The position numbers and the translations under genes are program-made. From DASULK01 sp036278255 (GTDB lineage: Bacteria; Actinomycetota; Actinomycetes; Mycobacteriales; Micromonosporaceae), in the NCBI GenBank assembly GCA_036278255.1, contig DASULK010000018.1, positions 1 through 64,000 on the forward strand: 64,000 nt of DNA, given 5' to 3'. Below, piece by piece: positions 1-7,307 of the stretch (position 1 is its first letter; each line of letters opens with the position of its first letter). The notes beneath the pieces were generated by a model. That model searched no databases. It saw only the letters and a program-made list of their open reading frames with translations, and had not been told where the DNA came from.

Positions 1-417
1 TGCTTCGACCTGCTGCACGCCGGGCATGTGGCGACGCTGCAGGCCGCCCGGCGGCTCGGCGACTGCCTGGTCGTCTGCCTCAACTCCGACACCAGCGTGA
101 CCGGATTGAAGGGGCCCGACCGACCGCTGGTGCCGCAGGCCGACCGCTGCCGACTGCTGGCCGCGCTCGGCTGCGTCGATGCGGTGGTGATCTTCGATGA
201 GTCGACGCCCCAGGCGGTCCTCTCCTGGCTGCGCCCGGACATCTGGGTCAAGGGTGGTGACTACGGCACCGGCGGCGGGGACGAGCCGGACCTGCCGGAG
301 GCCCGCGTCGTCCGCAGGTGGGGTGGACACACGGCGGTGGTGCCGTACCTGGACGGCCGCTCCACCACCCACATGATCGCCGCCGCGCGTTCGGGCAGCG
401 GATCATCCCCACGATGA
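1..417 (+). CDS. Heptose-1-phosphate nucleotidyltransferase (RfaE/HldE C-terminal type), 5' truncated by window edge
   Basis: The first codons in the window read CFDLLHAGHV, which contains the HxGH nucleotide-binding signature of the cytidylyltransferase-like fold near the start of such domains. Further conserved blocks follow: GDCLVVCLNSD, the R-P-L-V-P-Q-A-D-R segment and VKGGDY. These fit the adenylyltransferase domain that makes ADP-heptose from heptose 1-phosphate. 138 codons are visible; the true start and any N-terminal kinase domain lie upstream. The stop overlaps an ATG of the next gene, and an SDR and a GT9 glycosyltransferase follow in the same direction, which supports a nucleotide-heptose pathway. 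A glycerol-phosphate or other sugar cytidylyltransferase is the alternative. Confidence 0.85.
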   Translation, partial: CFDLLHAGHVATLQAARRLGDCLVVCLNSDTSVTGLKGPDRPLVPQADRCRLLAALGCVDAVVIFDESTPQAVLSWLRPDIWVKGGDYGTGGGDEPDLPEARVVRRWGGHTAVVPYLDGRSTTHMIAAARSGSGSSPR

Positions 418-425
418 GGAGGACG

Positions 426-1121
426 ATGACTGACGTTGACTCCGGGCCGGCGGTGCTGGTCACCGGAGGCGCCAGCGGACTGGGTGCGGCGGTGGTTGAC
501 GTGATCGCCAAGACCGGTGGCCGTCCTTTAGTGCTGGACCGTCAGCCGGTAGGCACCGAGGTGCCGTACGTGGAGTGCGACCTGGCTGACACACGGGCCG
601 CCGAGGCTGCGACCCGGCAGATCGCAGAGCAGGCCGGTGGCCTGGACGGGGTGGTGACCGCGGCCGGTGTCGATGTGCCGGGCCGGTTGTCCGACCTCCC
701 CGGCGAAACCTGGGAGCGGATCGTCGCGGTGGATCTGCTCGCCACCGCCGCGGTGATCCGGGCGGCGCTGCCCTACCTCGAACGTTCCCGCGGCACCATC
801 GTGACCGTCGCCTCCACACTGGGCTTCAAGGCGGTCAGTGACGCGACCGCATACTGTGCTGCGAAGTTCGGGGTGGTCGGCTTCACCCGGGCGCTCGCTG
901 CTGAACTCGCCGGATCGGTCGGCGTCACGCTGCTCGTGCCGGGAGGTATGCGCACCGCTTTCTTCGCGGACCGAGACCCGCAGTACCGGCCGGGGCCCGA
1001 AGCGGTGCTCAACGATCCGGCTGCCGTCGCGGCCGCTGTACAGTTCGCTCTGCAGCAGCCGCCCGGCTGCGCGATCCGGGAACTGGTCGTCTGCGCCGAA
1101 CGGGAGTCGTCGTACCCTTGA
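426..1121 (+). CDS. SDR family oxidoreductase in heptose-type cluster
   Basis: 231 aa short-chain dehydrogenase. The N-terminal VLVTGGASGLGAAVV carries the TGxxxGxG NAD(P)-binding motif. The middle has TAAG in place of the usual NNAG, a catalytic Ser in TVASTLGF, and the active pair YCAAK (YxxxK). The start at 426 is chosen because GAGGAGG lies at 416-422; an in-frame ATG at 414 overlaps the previous stop and would add four residues. The stop overlaps the TTG start of the next gene. The substrate cannot be read from sequence. The position between a nucleotidyltransferase and a GT9 enzyme suggests a sugar or nucleotide-sugar role, which is inference. Confidence 0.85.
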   Translation: MTDVDSGPAVLVTGGASGLGAAVVDVIAKTGGRPLVLDRQPVGTEVPYVECDLADTRAAEAATRQIAEQAGGLDGVVTAAGVDVPGRLSDLPGETWERIVAVDLLATAAVIRAALPYLERSRGTIVTVASTLGFKAVSDATAYCAAKFGVVGFTRALAAELAGSVGVTLLVPGGMRTAFFADRDPQYRPGPEAVLNDPAAVAAAVQFALQQPPGCAIRELVVCAERESSYP

Positions 1122-2140
1122 TCCTGGCCTTGCGTGCCCTCGGGGTCGGTGACCTCGCCACCGCGGTGCCGGCACTGCGTGGGCTGCGCGCCGCATTCCC
1201 GGACCGGACCCTGGCGCTGGCCGGACCGGCCTGGCTGGCACCGTTGGTCGACCTGATCGGCGGTGTCGACCAGCTCATCCCGGTGGACGGGCTCCGCCCG
1301 TACGACTGGCCGGAGTCACCTGCGCGGATCGCGGTCAATCTGCACGGGCGTGGCCCGCAGTCGCACCGGCTGCTGCGCTCCGCCGCACCGGAGCGGCTGC
1401 TCGCCTTCGCCTGTCCCGCTGCCGGGCACCACGATGGCCCGCTCTGGGGCGACGACGAGCACGAGGTGCAGCGCTGGTGCCGGCTGCTGCGCTGGTACGG
1501 CATCGTGGCGGACGCAGCCGACCTGCGGCTGCGCCGACCGCAACCGCACCGGGTCCCGGCCGGCGCGACCATCGTCCACCCTGGCGGCAAGGCGGCAGCG
1601 CGGCGATGGGCTCCGGACCGGTTCGCCGCGGTGGCCCGCGAGTTGACCCGGCTCGGGCACCACGTCGTGATCACCGGCTCGGCGGTCGAGCGGGGACTGG
1701 CCCGACAGGTCGCGGCCCGGGCCGCCCTGCCGGAGGCGGCGGTTCTCGCCGACCGACTCGACCTGGCCGATCTGGCGGCGCTGGTCGGCCACGGCCGCCT
1801 GCTGGTCAGCGCTGACACGGGCATCGGGCACCTGGCCACCGCCTACGGCACCCCCTCCGTACTGCTTTTCGGCCCGGTATCGCCGCGACGGTGGGGCCCG
1901 CCACCGGACCGCCCCTGGCACCGGGTGCTGTGGCACGAACAGCTTGCGGAACTGCCGGTGGCGGCACCGGTCGCTGCGGCATCCGTGCACCCGTCGTTGG
2001 CGGAGATCAGCGTTGACGACGTACTCGATGCGGTCGCCGAGGCCGAGCGGCACGGGCGGATGACCCGGGGGCGGAACGTTGCAGGGTCCGGGGACCGCAC
2101 GATGGTGCCCGGCGGCCGTGTCGTGGGCACCTCGCGCTGA
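1118..2140 (+). CDS. Glycosyltransferase family 9 (ADP-heptose:heptosyltransferase-like)
   Basis: 340 aa. The C-terminal half has the GT9 hallmarks: a nucleotide-binding IVHPGGKAAARRWAPDRF block, VITGSAVERG, and SADTGIGHLATAYGTPSVLLFGP. The family transfers heptose from ADP-heptose in Gram-negative LPS assembly. This organism should have no LPS, so the acceptor is unknown (cell-wall glycan, capsule or a secreted metabolite). It starts at TTG 1118, which overlaps the SDR stop by 4 bp (TTGA), so the two are likely translationally coupled. The protein ends in a basic tail with no recognised domain. Confidence 0.85.
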   Translation: MILALRALGVGDLATAVPALRGLRAAFPDRTLALAGPAWLAPLVDLIGGVDQLIPVDGLRPYDWPESPARIAVNLHGRGPQSHRLLRSAAPERLLAFACPAAGHHDGPLWGDDEHEVQRWCRLLRWYGIVADAADLRLRRPQPHRVPAGATIVHPGGKAAARRWAPDRFAAVARELTRLGHHVVITGSAVERGLARQVAARAALPEAAVLADRLDLADLAALVGHGRLLVSADTGIGHLATAYGTPSVLLFGPVSPRRWGPPPDRPWHRVLWHEQLAELPVAAPVAAASVHPSLAEISVDDVLDAVAEAERHGRMTRGRNVAGSGDRTMVPGGRVVGTSR

Positions 2141-2145
2141 CCGCC

Positions 2146-3129
2146 ATGCGGCTGCGTCGCAGCGACCCCGGTCAGCCCGGCTACACCCGGCGCCGCTGCG
2201 GTCGGGGCATGATCTACGTCGACCCCACCGGTCGGCGCATCACCGAACCCGAAGAGTTGGACCGCCTGCGCAGCCTGGCGATCCCGCCCGCCTGGCAGGA
2301 CGTCTGGATCTCCCCCCACCCGGGAGGCCATATCCAGGCCATCGGGATCGATGCGGCCGGCCGGAAACAATACCTGTACCACCCGCGGTGGCGGGCTAAG
2401 CGGGATGCGGCGAAGTTTGACCATGTCCTGGCGGTCGCGCGCAGCCTGCCGGCACTGCGCGGCCGGGTCGAGACCGACCTCGCCGGGCGGGGCCTCGGGC
2501 GGGGACGGGTGCTGGCCGCCGTCACGAAGTTGCTGGACATGGGGGCGTTCCGCATCGGCGGCGACCAGTACGCCGTGGGTGAGGATCCGACCTTCGGCGT
2601 GGCCACCCTGCGGCCGGAGCACGCCCGTGCCCGCAACGGCGCGGTGGTGTTGGAGTTTCCGGCCAAAGGGGGGATCCGCCTGGTGCGCCGGGTCGAGGAC
2701 CCGGCGGCCTGCGCGGTGCTGCGGGCGCTGCGCCGCCGCCGCCGCGGCGAGGAGCGATTGTTCGGCTACTGGGACGGCCGGTGCTGGCGGGATGTGCGCA
2801 GCGACGAGATCAACGGCTACCTGCGCGAGGCGAGCGGTGTCGAGATGACGGCCAAGGATTTCCGCACCTGGCACGCGACGGTGCTGGCTGCCCGGCAGTT
2901 CGCCGTGCTGGGCCCGCAGCCGTCCCCGACCCGCTGCAAGCGGGCGGTGGCCGCCGTGATGCGCGAAGTGGCCGGGATGCTGGGCAACACCGCGACCGTG
3001 GCCCGAGCCTCCTACGTGGATCCTCGGGTGGTGGACCTGTACCATGACGGGGTGATCGCCCGCATCCCCGCCGACGCGGTGCGTGAGGAGGCGGAGGCGG
3101 CGGTCCTCGCGCTGCTTCGCGAGGGCTGA
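2146..3129 (+). CDS. DNA topoisomerase IB (poxvirus/bacterial type)
   Basis: 327 aa, the usual length of bacterial topoisomerase IB. N-terminal GYTRRRCGRGMIYVDPTG and IPPAWQDVWI-HPGGHIQAIGID match the DNA-binding cap region. The catalytic domain shows AKDFRTWHATVLAA, with the active Arg and His, and a C-terminal RASYVDPRVVDLY, in which the Tyr of SY is the expected nucleophile. It relaxes supercoils by a 3'-phosphotyrosine nick. It begins six bases after the GT9 stop and so may be co-transcribed, but its function is unrelated to the heptose genes. Confidence 0.93.
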   Translation: MRLRRSDPGQPGYTRRRCGRGMIYVDPTGRRITEPEELDRLRSLAIPPAWQDVWISPHPGGHIQAIGIDAAGRKQYLYHPRWRAKRDAAKFDHVLAVARSLPALRGRVETDLAGRGLGRGRVLAAVTKLLDMGAFRIGGDQYAVGEDPTFGVATLRPEHARARNGAVVLEFPAKGGIRLVRRVEDPAACAVLRALRRRRRGEERLFGYWDGRCWRDVRSDEINGYLREASGVEMTAKDFRTWHATVLAARQFAVLGPQPSPTRCKRAVAAVMREVAGMLGNTATVARASYVDPRVVDLYHDGVIARIPADAVREEAEAAVLALLREG

Positions 3130-3177
3130 AGACCGCCGGACGGGCGGAAGTCGGATGGCTACACCGAAATCGGCGAC

Positions 3178-3684
3178 TCAACTGCCGCCCAGGGCACGGG
3201 CAAGCTCGACGCAGAAGTGGCGTTCGGCGGTACTGACCAGTTCGCCGCCGATGCCGAAGGTGCCGCCGCTAAGGGCGGCACCCACCACCTGCTCGGCGAT
3301 GGTCACCAGCCAGCGCCGGTAGGCCTCCGTCTCCTCGTCCTCCACCGTGTTGCCGAGCAGGATCGCGACGATCCGGGCCCGGTCGAGTACGTCGGCGATC
3401 ATCTCCGGCGGGTCGACCGGCTCGATCAGCGACAACTCTTCGCCCAGGTCGGGGTCACCGACGCGTACCACCAGCTCCTCGGCAACGGCGGCCACCAGGG
3501 GGCTTGCCGCGTCGTAGCCGGTGGCGATGGCGTCCAACGCGGCGGCGGCCTCCGCCCGGGTCCGGTGGGTGCCGTCCCGCTCCGCGGCGCTGGCCGCGGT
3601 CACCACCGCCTGCGGCAGGCCGACCAGCAACCCCCACTCCTCGTCGGAGAAGCCGAGTCGGGCGTACACCGGCAGCTGCGTCAC
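3178..3684 (-). CDS. Conserved hypothetical protein
   Basis: 168 aa, mostly helical by composition, without signal peptide or membrane segment. It is rich in acidic residues and Ala in the middle (a segment with repeated E, D and P near residue 80). I do not recognise a family. The GTG start at 3684 is supported by a GGAAGGG ribosome binding site just upstream. It converges with the topoisomerase gene. A short CCGCC/GGCGG hairpin in the 48-bp gap could act as a weak bidirectional terminator. Confidence 0.65.
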   Translation of the reverse strand: MTQLPVYARLGFSDEEWGLLVGLPQAVVTAASAAERDGTHRTRAEAAAALDAIATGYDAASPLVAAVAEELVVRVGDPDLGEELSLIEPVDPPEMIADVLDRARIVAILLGNTVEDEETEAYRRWLVTIAEQVVGAALSGGTFGIGGELVSTAERHFCVELARALGGS

Positions 3685-3804
3685 GCCCCTTCCCTTCCAT
3701 GAGCCGCGCCTGGCCCACCGTTCACAGCGGGCGGAGGCCAGCGGGTACCCGGGGCGTACCTCGGCAAACCATGGGGCCCGGTCGGCCGGGGCGGCGCGGT
3801 TGCA

Positions 3805-4089
3805 TCAGGTGGAGCCGAGCAGCTCGGTGTACTCCGGATGCCGGTCAATGAAGGCGGAGATGAAGGGGCAGCGGGCGATGACGCGTTCCCCCCTCGCGCG
3901 CACCTGGTCGAGCGCCCCGCGAGCCAGGGCGCTACCGACGCCTGCGTCCCGGTAGCCGGCGTCGATCTCGGTATGGGTGAAGACGATGCTGTCCTGTTGC
4001 GGCTCATAAGCGGTGAAACCGGCGAGTCGATCATCGACCAGGATTTCAAAGCGTCGGCGTGCGGGGTTGTCTTCGACCAGGACACTCAC
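3805..4089 (-). CDS. Small GNAT-family N-acetyltransferase (YjdJ/COG2388-like)
   Basis: 94 aa from GTG 4089. A longer in-frame reading to 4224 exists, but AGGAGG sits 8 nt before 4089 and the upstream residues are low-complexity. The fold signature is HTEIDAGYRDAGVGSALARGAL, where RDAGVG is the acetyl-CoA pyrophosphate loop, followed by a C-terminal CPFISAFIDRHPEY typical of this short family. The substrate is unknown. The gene stands alone between the hypothetical gene and the divergent MscS gene. Confidence 0.8.
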   Translation of the reverse strand: MSVLVEDNPARRRFEILVDDRLAGFTAYEPQQDSIVFTHTEIDAGYRDAGVGSALARGALDQVRARGERVIARCPFISAFIDRHPEYTELLGST

Positions 4090-4240
4090 TCCGTCGCCTC
4101 CTCTCCGCGACGACCAGCCTAGTTGCGCGGGCGCGGTGGCGCAGGCGGTCGATGAGGCGGCGACCGCTACGCTGGGCGACGTGCTGACGCGACGTTCCAC
4201 CCCTTCGGCCTGCCCGCGCCGCAACTAACTTCTGCCCGTC

Positions 4241-5347
4241 ATGCCCAACTTCCTCGTGACACTCGCCGCGGTGCTGGGCGCCGCGGTGGCTGCGCTGGTC
4301 ATCGTGATGGTGATCCATCGAGCTGTCCGCAGGCTCGGCAGCCGGTCGCTTCTGCTGGCCGAGCTGGCCGACCACGCGTACCGTCCGTTCCAGGTCGCAG
4401 CAGTCCTCGTCGCGGTTCAGCTCGCCGTCTGGCTCACCACCGGATACGCGGTGGGGGCGTCGTGGCGCAGCTCCCTTCTGCATTTCCTTCTACTCGCCGT
4501 CGTCGCCGCCACCGCGTGGCTGGTCGCGTCGCTGCTGCTGGTCACCGAGGACACCGCCCTGGCCCGGTTCCACGCCGCCAACTCGGACAACCGGCAGGCC
4601 CGTCGCGTCAAGACGCAGGTCATCATGTTGCGCCGGATCACCGTCGCGGTCATCGTGCTGCTCACGGCCGGTGCGATGTTGCTGACCTTCCCCAGCGTGC
4701 GTGGCGTCGGTGCGAGCCTGCTCGCCTCTGCGGGCCTGGCCGGAATCCTGGCGGGACTTGCCGCGCAGAGTCTGCTGAGCAACGTCTTCGCCGGCCTGCA
4801 ACTGGCCTTCAGCGACGCGCTCCGCCTCGACGACGTGGTGGTGGTCGAGGGGGAGTGGGGCCGCATCGAGGAGCTGACCCTGAGCCACGCCGTGGTGCGG
4901 ATCTGGGACGACCGGCGGCTGATCCTGCCCACCTCCTACTTCACCACCACGCCCTTCCAGAACTGGACCCGGACCGGGGCCGCGATCCTGGGCACCGTGG
5001 AGTTCGACGTGGACTGGGTGGTGCCGGTGCAGGAGATGCGGGAGGAGTTGCTCCGGTTGGTCGAGAGCAGCGACCTGTGGGACGGACGCGCGTGCCGGCT
5101 GCAGGTGACCGACGCTACCGGCGGCCTGGTCCGGGTGCGGGCGTTGGTCAGTGCCGTGGATTCATCGCAGCTGTGGGACCTGCGCTGCCTGGTCCGTGAG
5201 CAGTTGGTCGGGTGGATCCGCGACCGGTGGCCGACCGCGCTGCCGAAGATGCGGGCCGAGCTCGGTGCTGCGACCGAACTCTCCTGGCAGCCGGTGCGTC
5301 CGCGTCGTTCGCAGGATTCGGGCGAAAAGCCCTCGGCTTCCCGCTGA
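4241..5347 (+). CDS. Mechanosensitive ion channel family protein (MscS-like)
   Basis: 368 aa. Four hydrophobic segments lie in the first ~190 residues (around 5-25, 50-70, 80-105, 130-150). They are followed by the pore-lining helix, rich in Gly and Ala (VGASLLASAGLAGILAGLAAQSLLSNVFAG), and the beta-domain with VVVVEGEWGRIEELTLSHAVVRIWDDRRLILP. This is the MscS architecture. It probably releases solutes under hypo-osmotic stress. The C-terminal tail is short and basic. It precedes the envelope-protein cluster at 5467-6724 by about 120 bp. Confidence 0.92.
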   Translation: MPNFLVTLAAVLGAAVAALVIVMVIHRAVRRLGSRSLLLAELADHAYRPFQVAAVLVAVQLAVWLTTGYAVGASWRSSLLHFLLLAVVAATAWLVASLLLVTEDTALARFHAANSDNRQARRVKTQVIMLRRITVAVIVLLTAGAMLLTFPSVRGVGASLLASAGLAGILAGLAAQSLLSNVFAGLQLAFSDALRLDDVVVVEGEWGRIEELTLSHAVVRIWDDRRLILPTSYFTTTPFQNWTRTGAAILGTVEFDVDWVVPVQEMREELLRLVESSDLWDGRACRLQVTDATGGLVRVRALVSAVDSSQLWDLRCLVREQLVGWIRDRWPTALPKMRAELGAATELSWQPVRPRRSQDSGEKPSASR

Positions 5348-5466
5348 GTGGGGCTGGCCGGTGCTGCGAGCCGCTGGGCGGCGCAGAGATTCACCGGTAT
5401 CGGGATTGGCGCTCGCCGCATCGGGCATACAGCTCCGACGTAGGAGCAGTGAATGAGGAGGAGAAC

Positions 5467-5892
5467 ATGGCCGACGTGCTGAGCGGTCGGCAGACCGCGG
5501 ACAGGTCCACGGCTGAGCTGGTGCAGCACACGGCGGAACAGGTCAGCAAGCTCGTCCGCGATGAACTGGCGCTCGCCCGGGCCGAACTGACCCAGAAGGG
5601 CAAACGCGCCGGCATCGGGGTGGGGCTCTTCGGCGGGGGCGGGGTGTCGGCGTTCTTCGGTAGCGGCGCACTCGTCGCGGCGGTGGTGCTGCTGCTGGCG
5701 TTGGCGATGCCGGCCTGGGTGGCCGCGTTCCTCGTCGCCGTCGCGCTCTTCGCCGTCGCCGCCGTCTTTGCGTTGATGGGGCGGAAGCAGGTGAAGCAGG
5801 CGGCCCCGCCGGTGCCCAAGGCAACAGTGGAGAGCGTACGGGCGGACATGAACGCGGTGGCCTCGGCAGCTAAGAACAGGGGGCGGTCATGA
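5467..5892 (+). CDS. Phage-holin family / actinobacterial holin-X membrane protein
   Basis: 141 aa. An N-terminal soluble helix (STAELVQHTAEQVSKLVRDELALARAEL) is followed by two long hydrophobic segments at about residues 60-85 and 87-110, then a basic and Ala-rich tail. This is the pattern of the putative actinobacterial holin-X (DUF1469-like) family, which is chromosomal and not necessarily phage-derived. ATG 5467 follows GAGGAGG. The stop overlaps the next ATG (ATGA), giving a coupled three-gene set with the DUF3618 and DUF4235 proteins; such sets recur in actinobacteria and are thought to be envelope-associated. Confidence 0.82.
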   Translation: MADVLSGRQTADRSTAELVQHTAEQVSKLVRDELALARAELTQKGKRAGIGVGLFGGGGVSAFFGSGALVAAVVLLLALAMPAWVAAFLVAVALFAVAAVFALMGRKQVKQAAPPVPKATVESVRADMNAVASAAKNRGRS

Positions 5893-6449
5893 CCGGCGGT
5901 AACGGGATGCGGGACCCTGACGCCCTGCGGGAAGATATCCAGCAGACCCGGGCCGAGCTGGGGCAGACCGTCCAGGCCCTGGCGGCCAAGGCGGACGTGA
6001 AGTCCCGGATCAAGGAGTCCGCCGCGCGGAAGCGGGACCAGCTGCGCGGTCAGGCGGTGGATAAGCGGGACCAGCTGCGCGGCCAGGCGGTGCATAAGCG
6101 GGACCAGCTGCGCGGTCAGGCGGTGGATAAGCGGGACCAGCTGCGTGACCAGGCGGAGCATAAGCGCGACCAGCTGCGTGACCAGGCGGAGCATAAGCGC
6201 GACCAGCTGCGTGACCAGGCGGTGCATAAGCGGGACCAGGCGATGCAGAAGCGCGACCAACTGCGCGGCCAGGCGATGCAGGGCCGGGATCGGATGCAGG
6301 GCCATCTGTGGCACGGGTTCTACGGAATCCGGGGTTCAGCCCGGGAGATCGGTACGCTGATTCGGCGTCATCCGGTGCCGGTGGCCGTGGGAGCCGGAGT
6401 CGGCGCAGCGGTAGTCACGTTCCTGGCGGCCCGGCGGAGGCATGGGTGA
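5889..6449 (+). CDS. DUF3618-family protein with hendecad (11-residue) repeats
   Basis: 186 aa. Residues 8-35 (RDPDALREDIQQTRAELGQTV) are the DUF3618 helix. Residues 48-131 are an array of 11-residue units KRDQLR(G/D)QA(V/E/M)(D/H/Q): six consecutive full units, one shortened 7-residue unit and one more full unit. A C-terminal segment around 160-180 (HPVPVAVGAGVGAAVVTFLAA) is a likely membrane anchor. An 11-residue period matches a long amphipathic or right-handed coiled-coil helix. Copy number is likely to vary between strains. It overlaps the neighbours on both sides by 4 bp. Function is unknown; an envelope spacer or scaffold role is inference. Confidence 0.85.
   Translation: MTGGNGMRDPDALREDIQQTRAELGQTVQALAAKADVKSRIKESAARKRDQLRGQAVDKRDQLRGQAVHKRDQLRGQAVDKRDQLRDQAEHKRDQLRDQAEHKRDQLRDQAVHKRDQAMQKRDQLRGQAMQGRDRMQGHLWHGFYGIRGSAREIGTLIRRHPVPVAVGAGVGAAVVTFLAARRRHG
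6030..6281 (+). repeat. 33-bp tandem repeats coding for KRDQLRxQAxx
   Basis: In-frame direct repeats of 33 bp inside the DUF3618 gene. Consecutive units differ at only a few bases, for example ggt/ggc and gtggat/gtgcat, and later units change to gaccaggcggag. One unit is shortened by 12 bp, which keeps the frame. The near identity implies recent slippage or unequal exchange. The repeat also removes stops from the other frames and so creates a long spurious reading frame on the minus strand. Confidence 0.95.
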
Positions 6450-6724
6450 GTAAGACCAAGACGATCAGCAAGATGGCGTACAAGCCGATGGGGATTCTGC
6501 TGGGCCTCTCCGCCGGCATGTTGGCCGGTGTCGTGTTCAAGCAGGTCTGGAAGCTGACCTCCGGCGACACCGAGGCCCCGCACGCCACTGATGAGCACCG
6601 CGGCTGGGGCGAGATCCTCGCCGCAGCGGCGTTACAGGGGGCGATTTTCGCGGTGGTGAAGGCCGCGGTTGACCGCAGCGGTGCGGTGGGGATGCGGAAG
6701 ATCACCGGGCGCTGGCCCGACTGA
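6446..6724 (+). CDS. DUF4235 family small membrane protein
   Basis: 92 aa from GTG 6446, overlapping the previous stop by 4 bp (GTGA). It has an N-terminal hydrophobic segment (GILLGLSAGMLAGVVFKQVW) and a second one, ILAAAALQGAIFAVVKAAV, followed by a basic end. Length and the VFKQVWKLTSGD-type motif match DUF4235. It is the third member of the coupled envelope cluster. A weak 6-bp hairpin at 6734-6747 follows the stop. Confidence 0.82.
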   Translation: MSKTKTISKMAYKPMGILLGLSAGMLAGVVFKQVWKLTSGDTEAPHATDEHRGWGEILAAAALQGAIFAVVKAAVDRSGAVGMRKITGRWPD

Positions 6725-6878
6725 GATTGATCGCCTGCCAGGGCAGGTGCGGAAGAGATTTGTCGGGTAAGCTGTGCGAAGTTTTTGCGTACGTGGTTTG
6801 CTGTCCCACGCCATTGATCGAAATGGTGTGGGGTTGAGAAGGGCTCCTTCTTATGGGGGGCTGCCTCAAGCGCCGCTG

Positions 6879-6936
6879 CTCGAAAACGGCCAACCGGCCG
6901 CACGGCGTGCTCGGCCGCCAGTTTTGAGAAGGAGAT
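6879..6936 (+). promoter_or_regulatory. Structured 5' leader and ribosome binding site of the cold-shock gene
   Basis: CTCGAAAAC at 6879-6887 can pair with GTTTTGAG at 6921-6928, directly before the GAAGGAGAT Shine-Dalgarno at 6928-6936. GGCC/GGCC pairs lie inside. Such a stem could modulate access to the ribosome binding site with temperature, as is known for cspA leaders. Pairing is read by eye; no folding energy was computed. Confidence 0.4.
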
Positions 6937-6941
6937 ACACA

Positions 6942-7145
6942 ATGGCGCAGGGAACTGTCAAGTGGTTCAACGCGGACAAGGGCTTCGGCTTCATCACGGT
7001 CGACGGCGGGGGTGCTGACGTTTTCGTCCACTTCTCGGCCATCGAGTCCGCTGGTTACCGCACCCTTGAGGAGAACCAGCGGGTGGAGTTCGAGATCGCC
7101 CAGGGGCAGAAGGGCCCGCAGGCTGAGCACGTCCGCCCCATCTGA
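6942..7145 (+). CDS. Cold-shock protein, CspA family
   Basis: 67 aa, a complete single cold-shock domain. GTVKWFNADKGFGFITVDGG contains RNP-1 (KGFGFI) and DVFVHFSAI contains RNP-2 (VFVHF). These beta-barrel proteins bind single-stranded RNA or DNA and melt mRNA structure in the cytoplasm. ATG 6942 has a strong GAAGGAGAT site 5 nt upstream. The 217-bp gap before it probably holds its own promoter and a structured leader. A strong hairpin at 7191-7225 ends the unit, so it is likely monocistronic. Confidence 0.96.
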   Translation: MAQGTVKWFNADKGFGFITVDGGGADVFVHFSAIESAGYRTLEENQRVEFEIAQGQKGPQAEHVRPI

Positions 7146-7190
7146 CATAGCCCCGATCCGGGCCGACCCGGCCCGGCACCAGGCCTGATT

Positions 7191-7225
7191 CGAGCCCCGC
7201 CGCCCGTCCCGGGCTGCGGGGCTCG
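7191..7225 (+). terminator. Hairpin terminator after the cold-shock gene
   Basis: Perfect 10-bp arms CGAGCCCCGC (7191-7200) and GCGGGGCTCG (7216-7225) enclose a nested GCCCG/CGGGC. No U-tract follows, which is common for actinobacterial terminators. Confidence 0.7.
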
Positions 7226-7307
7226 ATGCCGTGCGGAACTTGTAGTCCGCCAGCTCGCCGCCATGCCGTACTCTGGCCAAGACGTACGTACGGTTTGGAG
7301 GTTGGCG

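Noticed and set aside
528..530. TTA codons (also in rel, ruvB and the LivM gene) as bldA-type control points
   Set aside because: TTA regulation is established for Streptomyces; the codons here fall in housekeeping genes as well, so no regulatory meaning can be claimed.
5467..5892. Prophage marker (holin)
   Set aside because: No other phage gene is nearby; this holin-X type is a common chromosomal actinobacterial family.
5391..6314. Long minus-strand open frame opposite the DUF3618 gene
   Set aside because: It is created by the 33-bp repeats lacking stops in that frame; composition is repetitive and no ribosome binding site or family match is seen.
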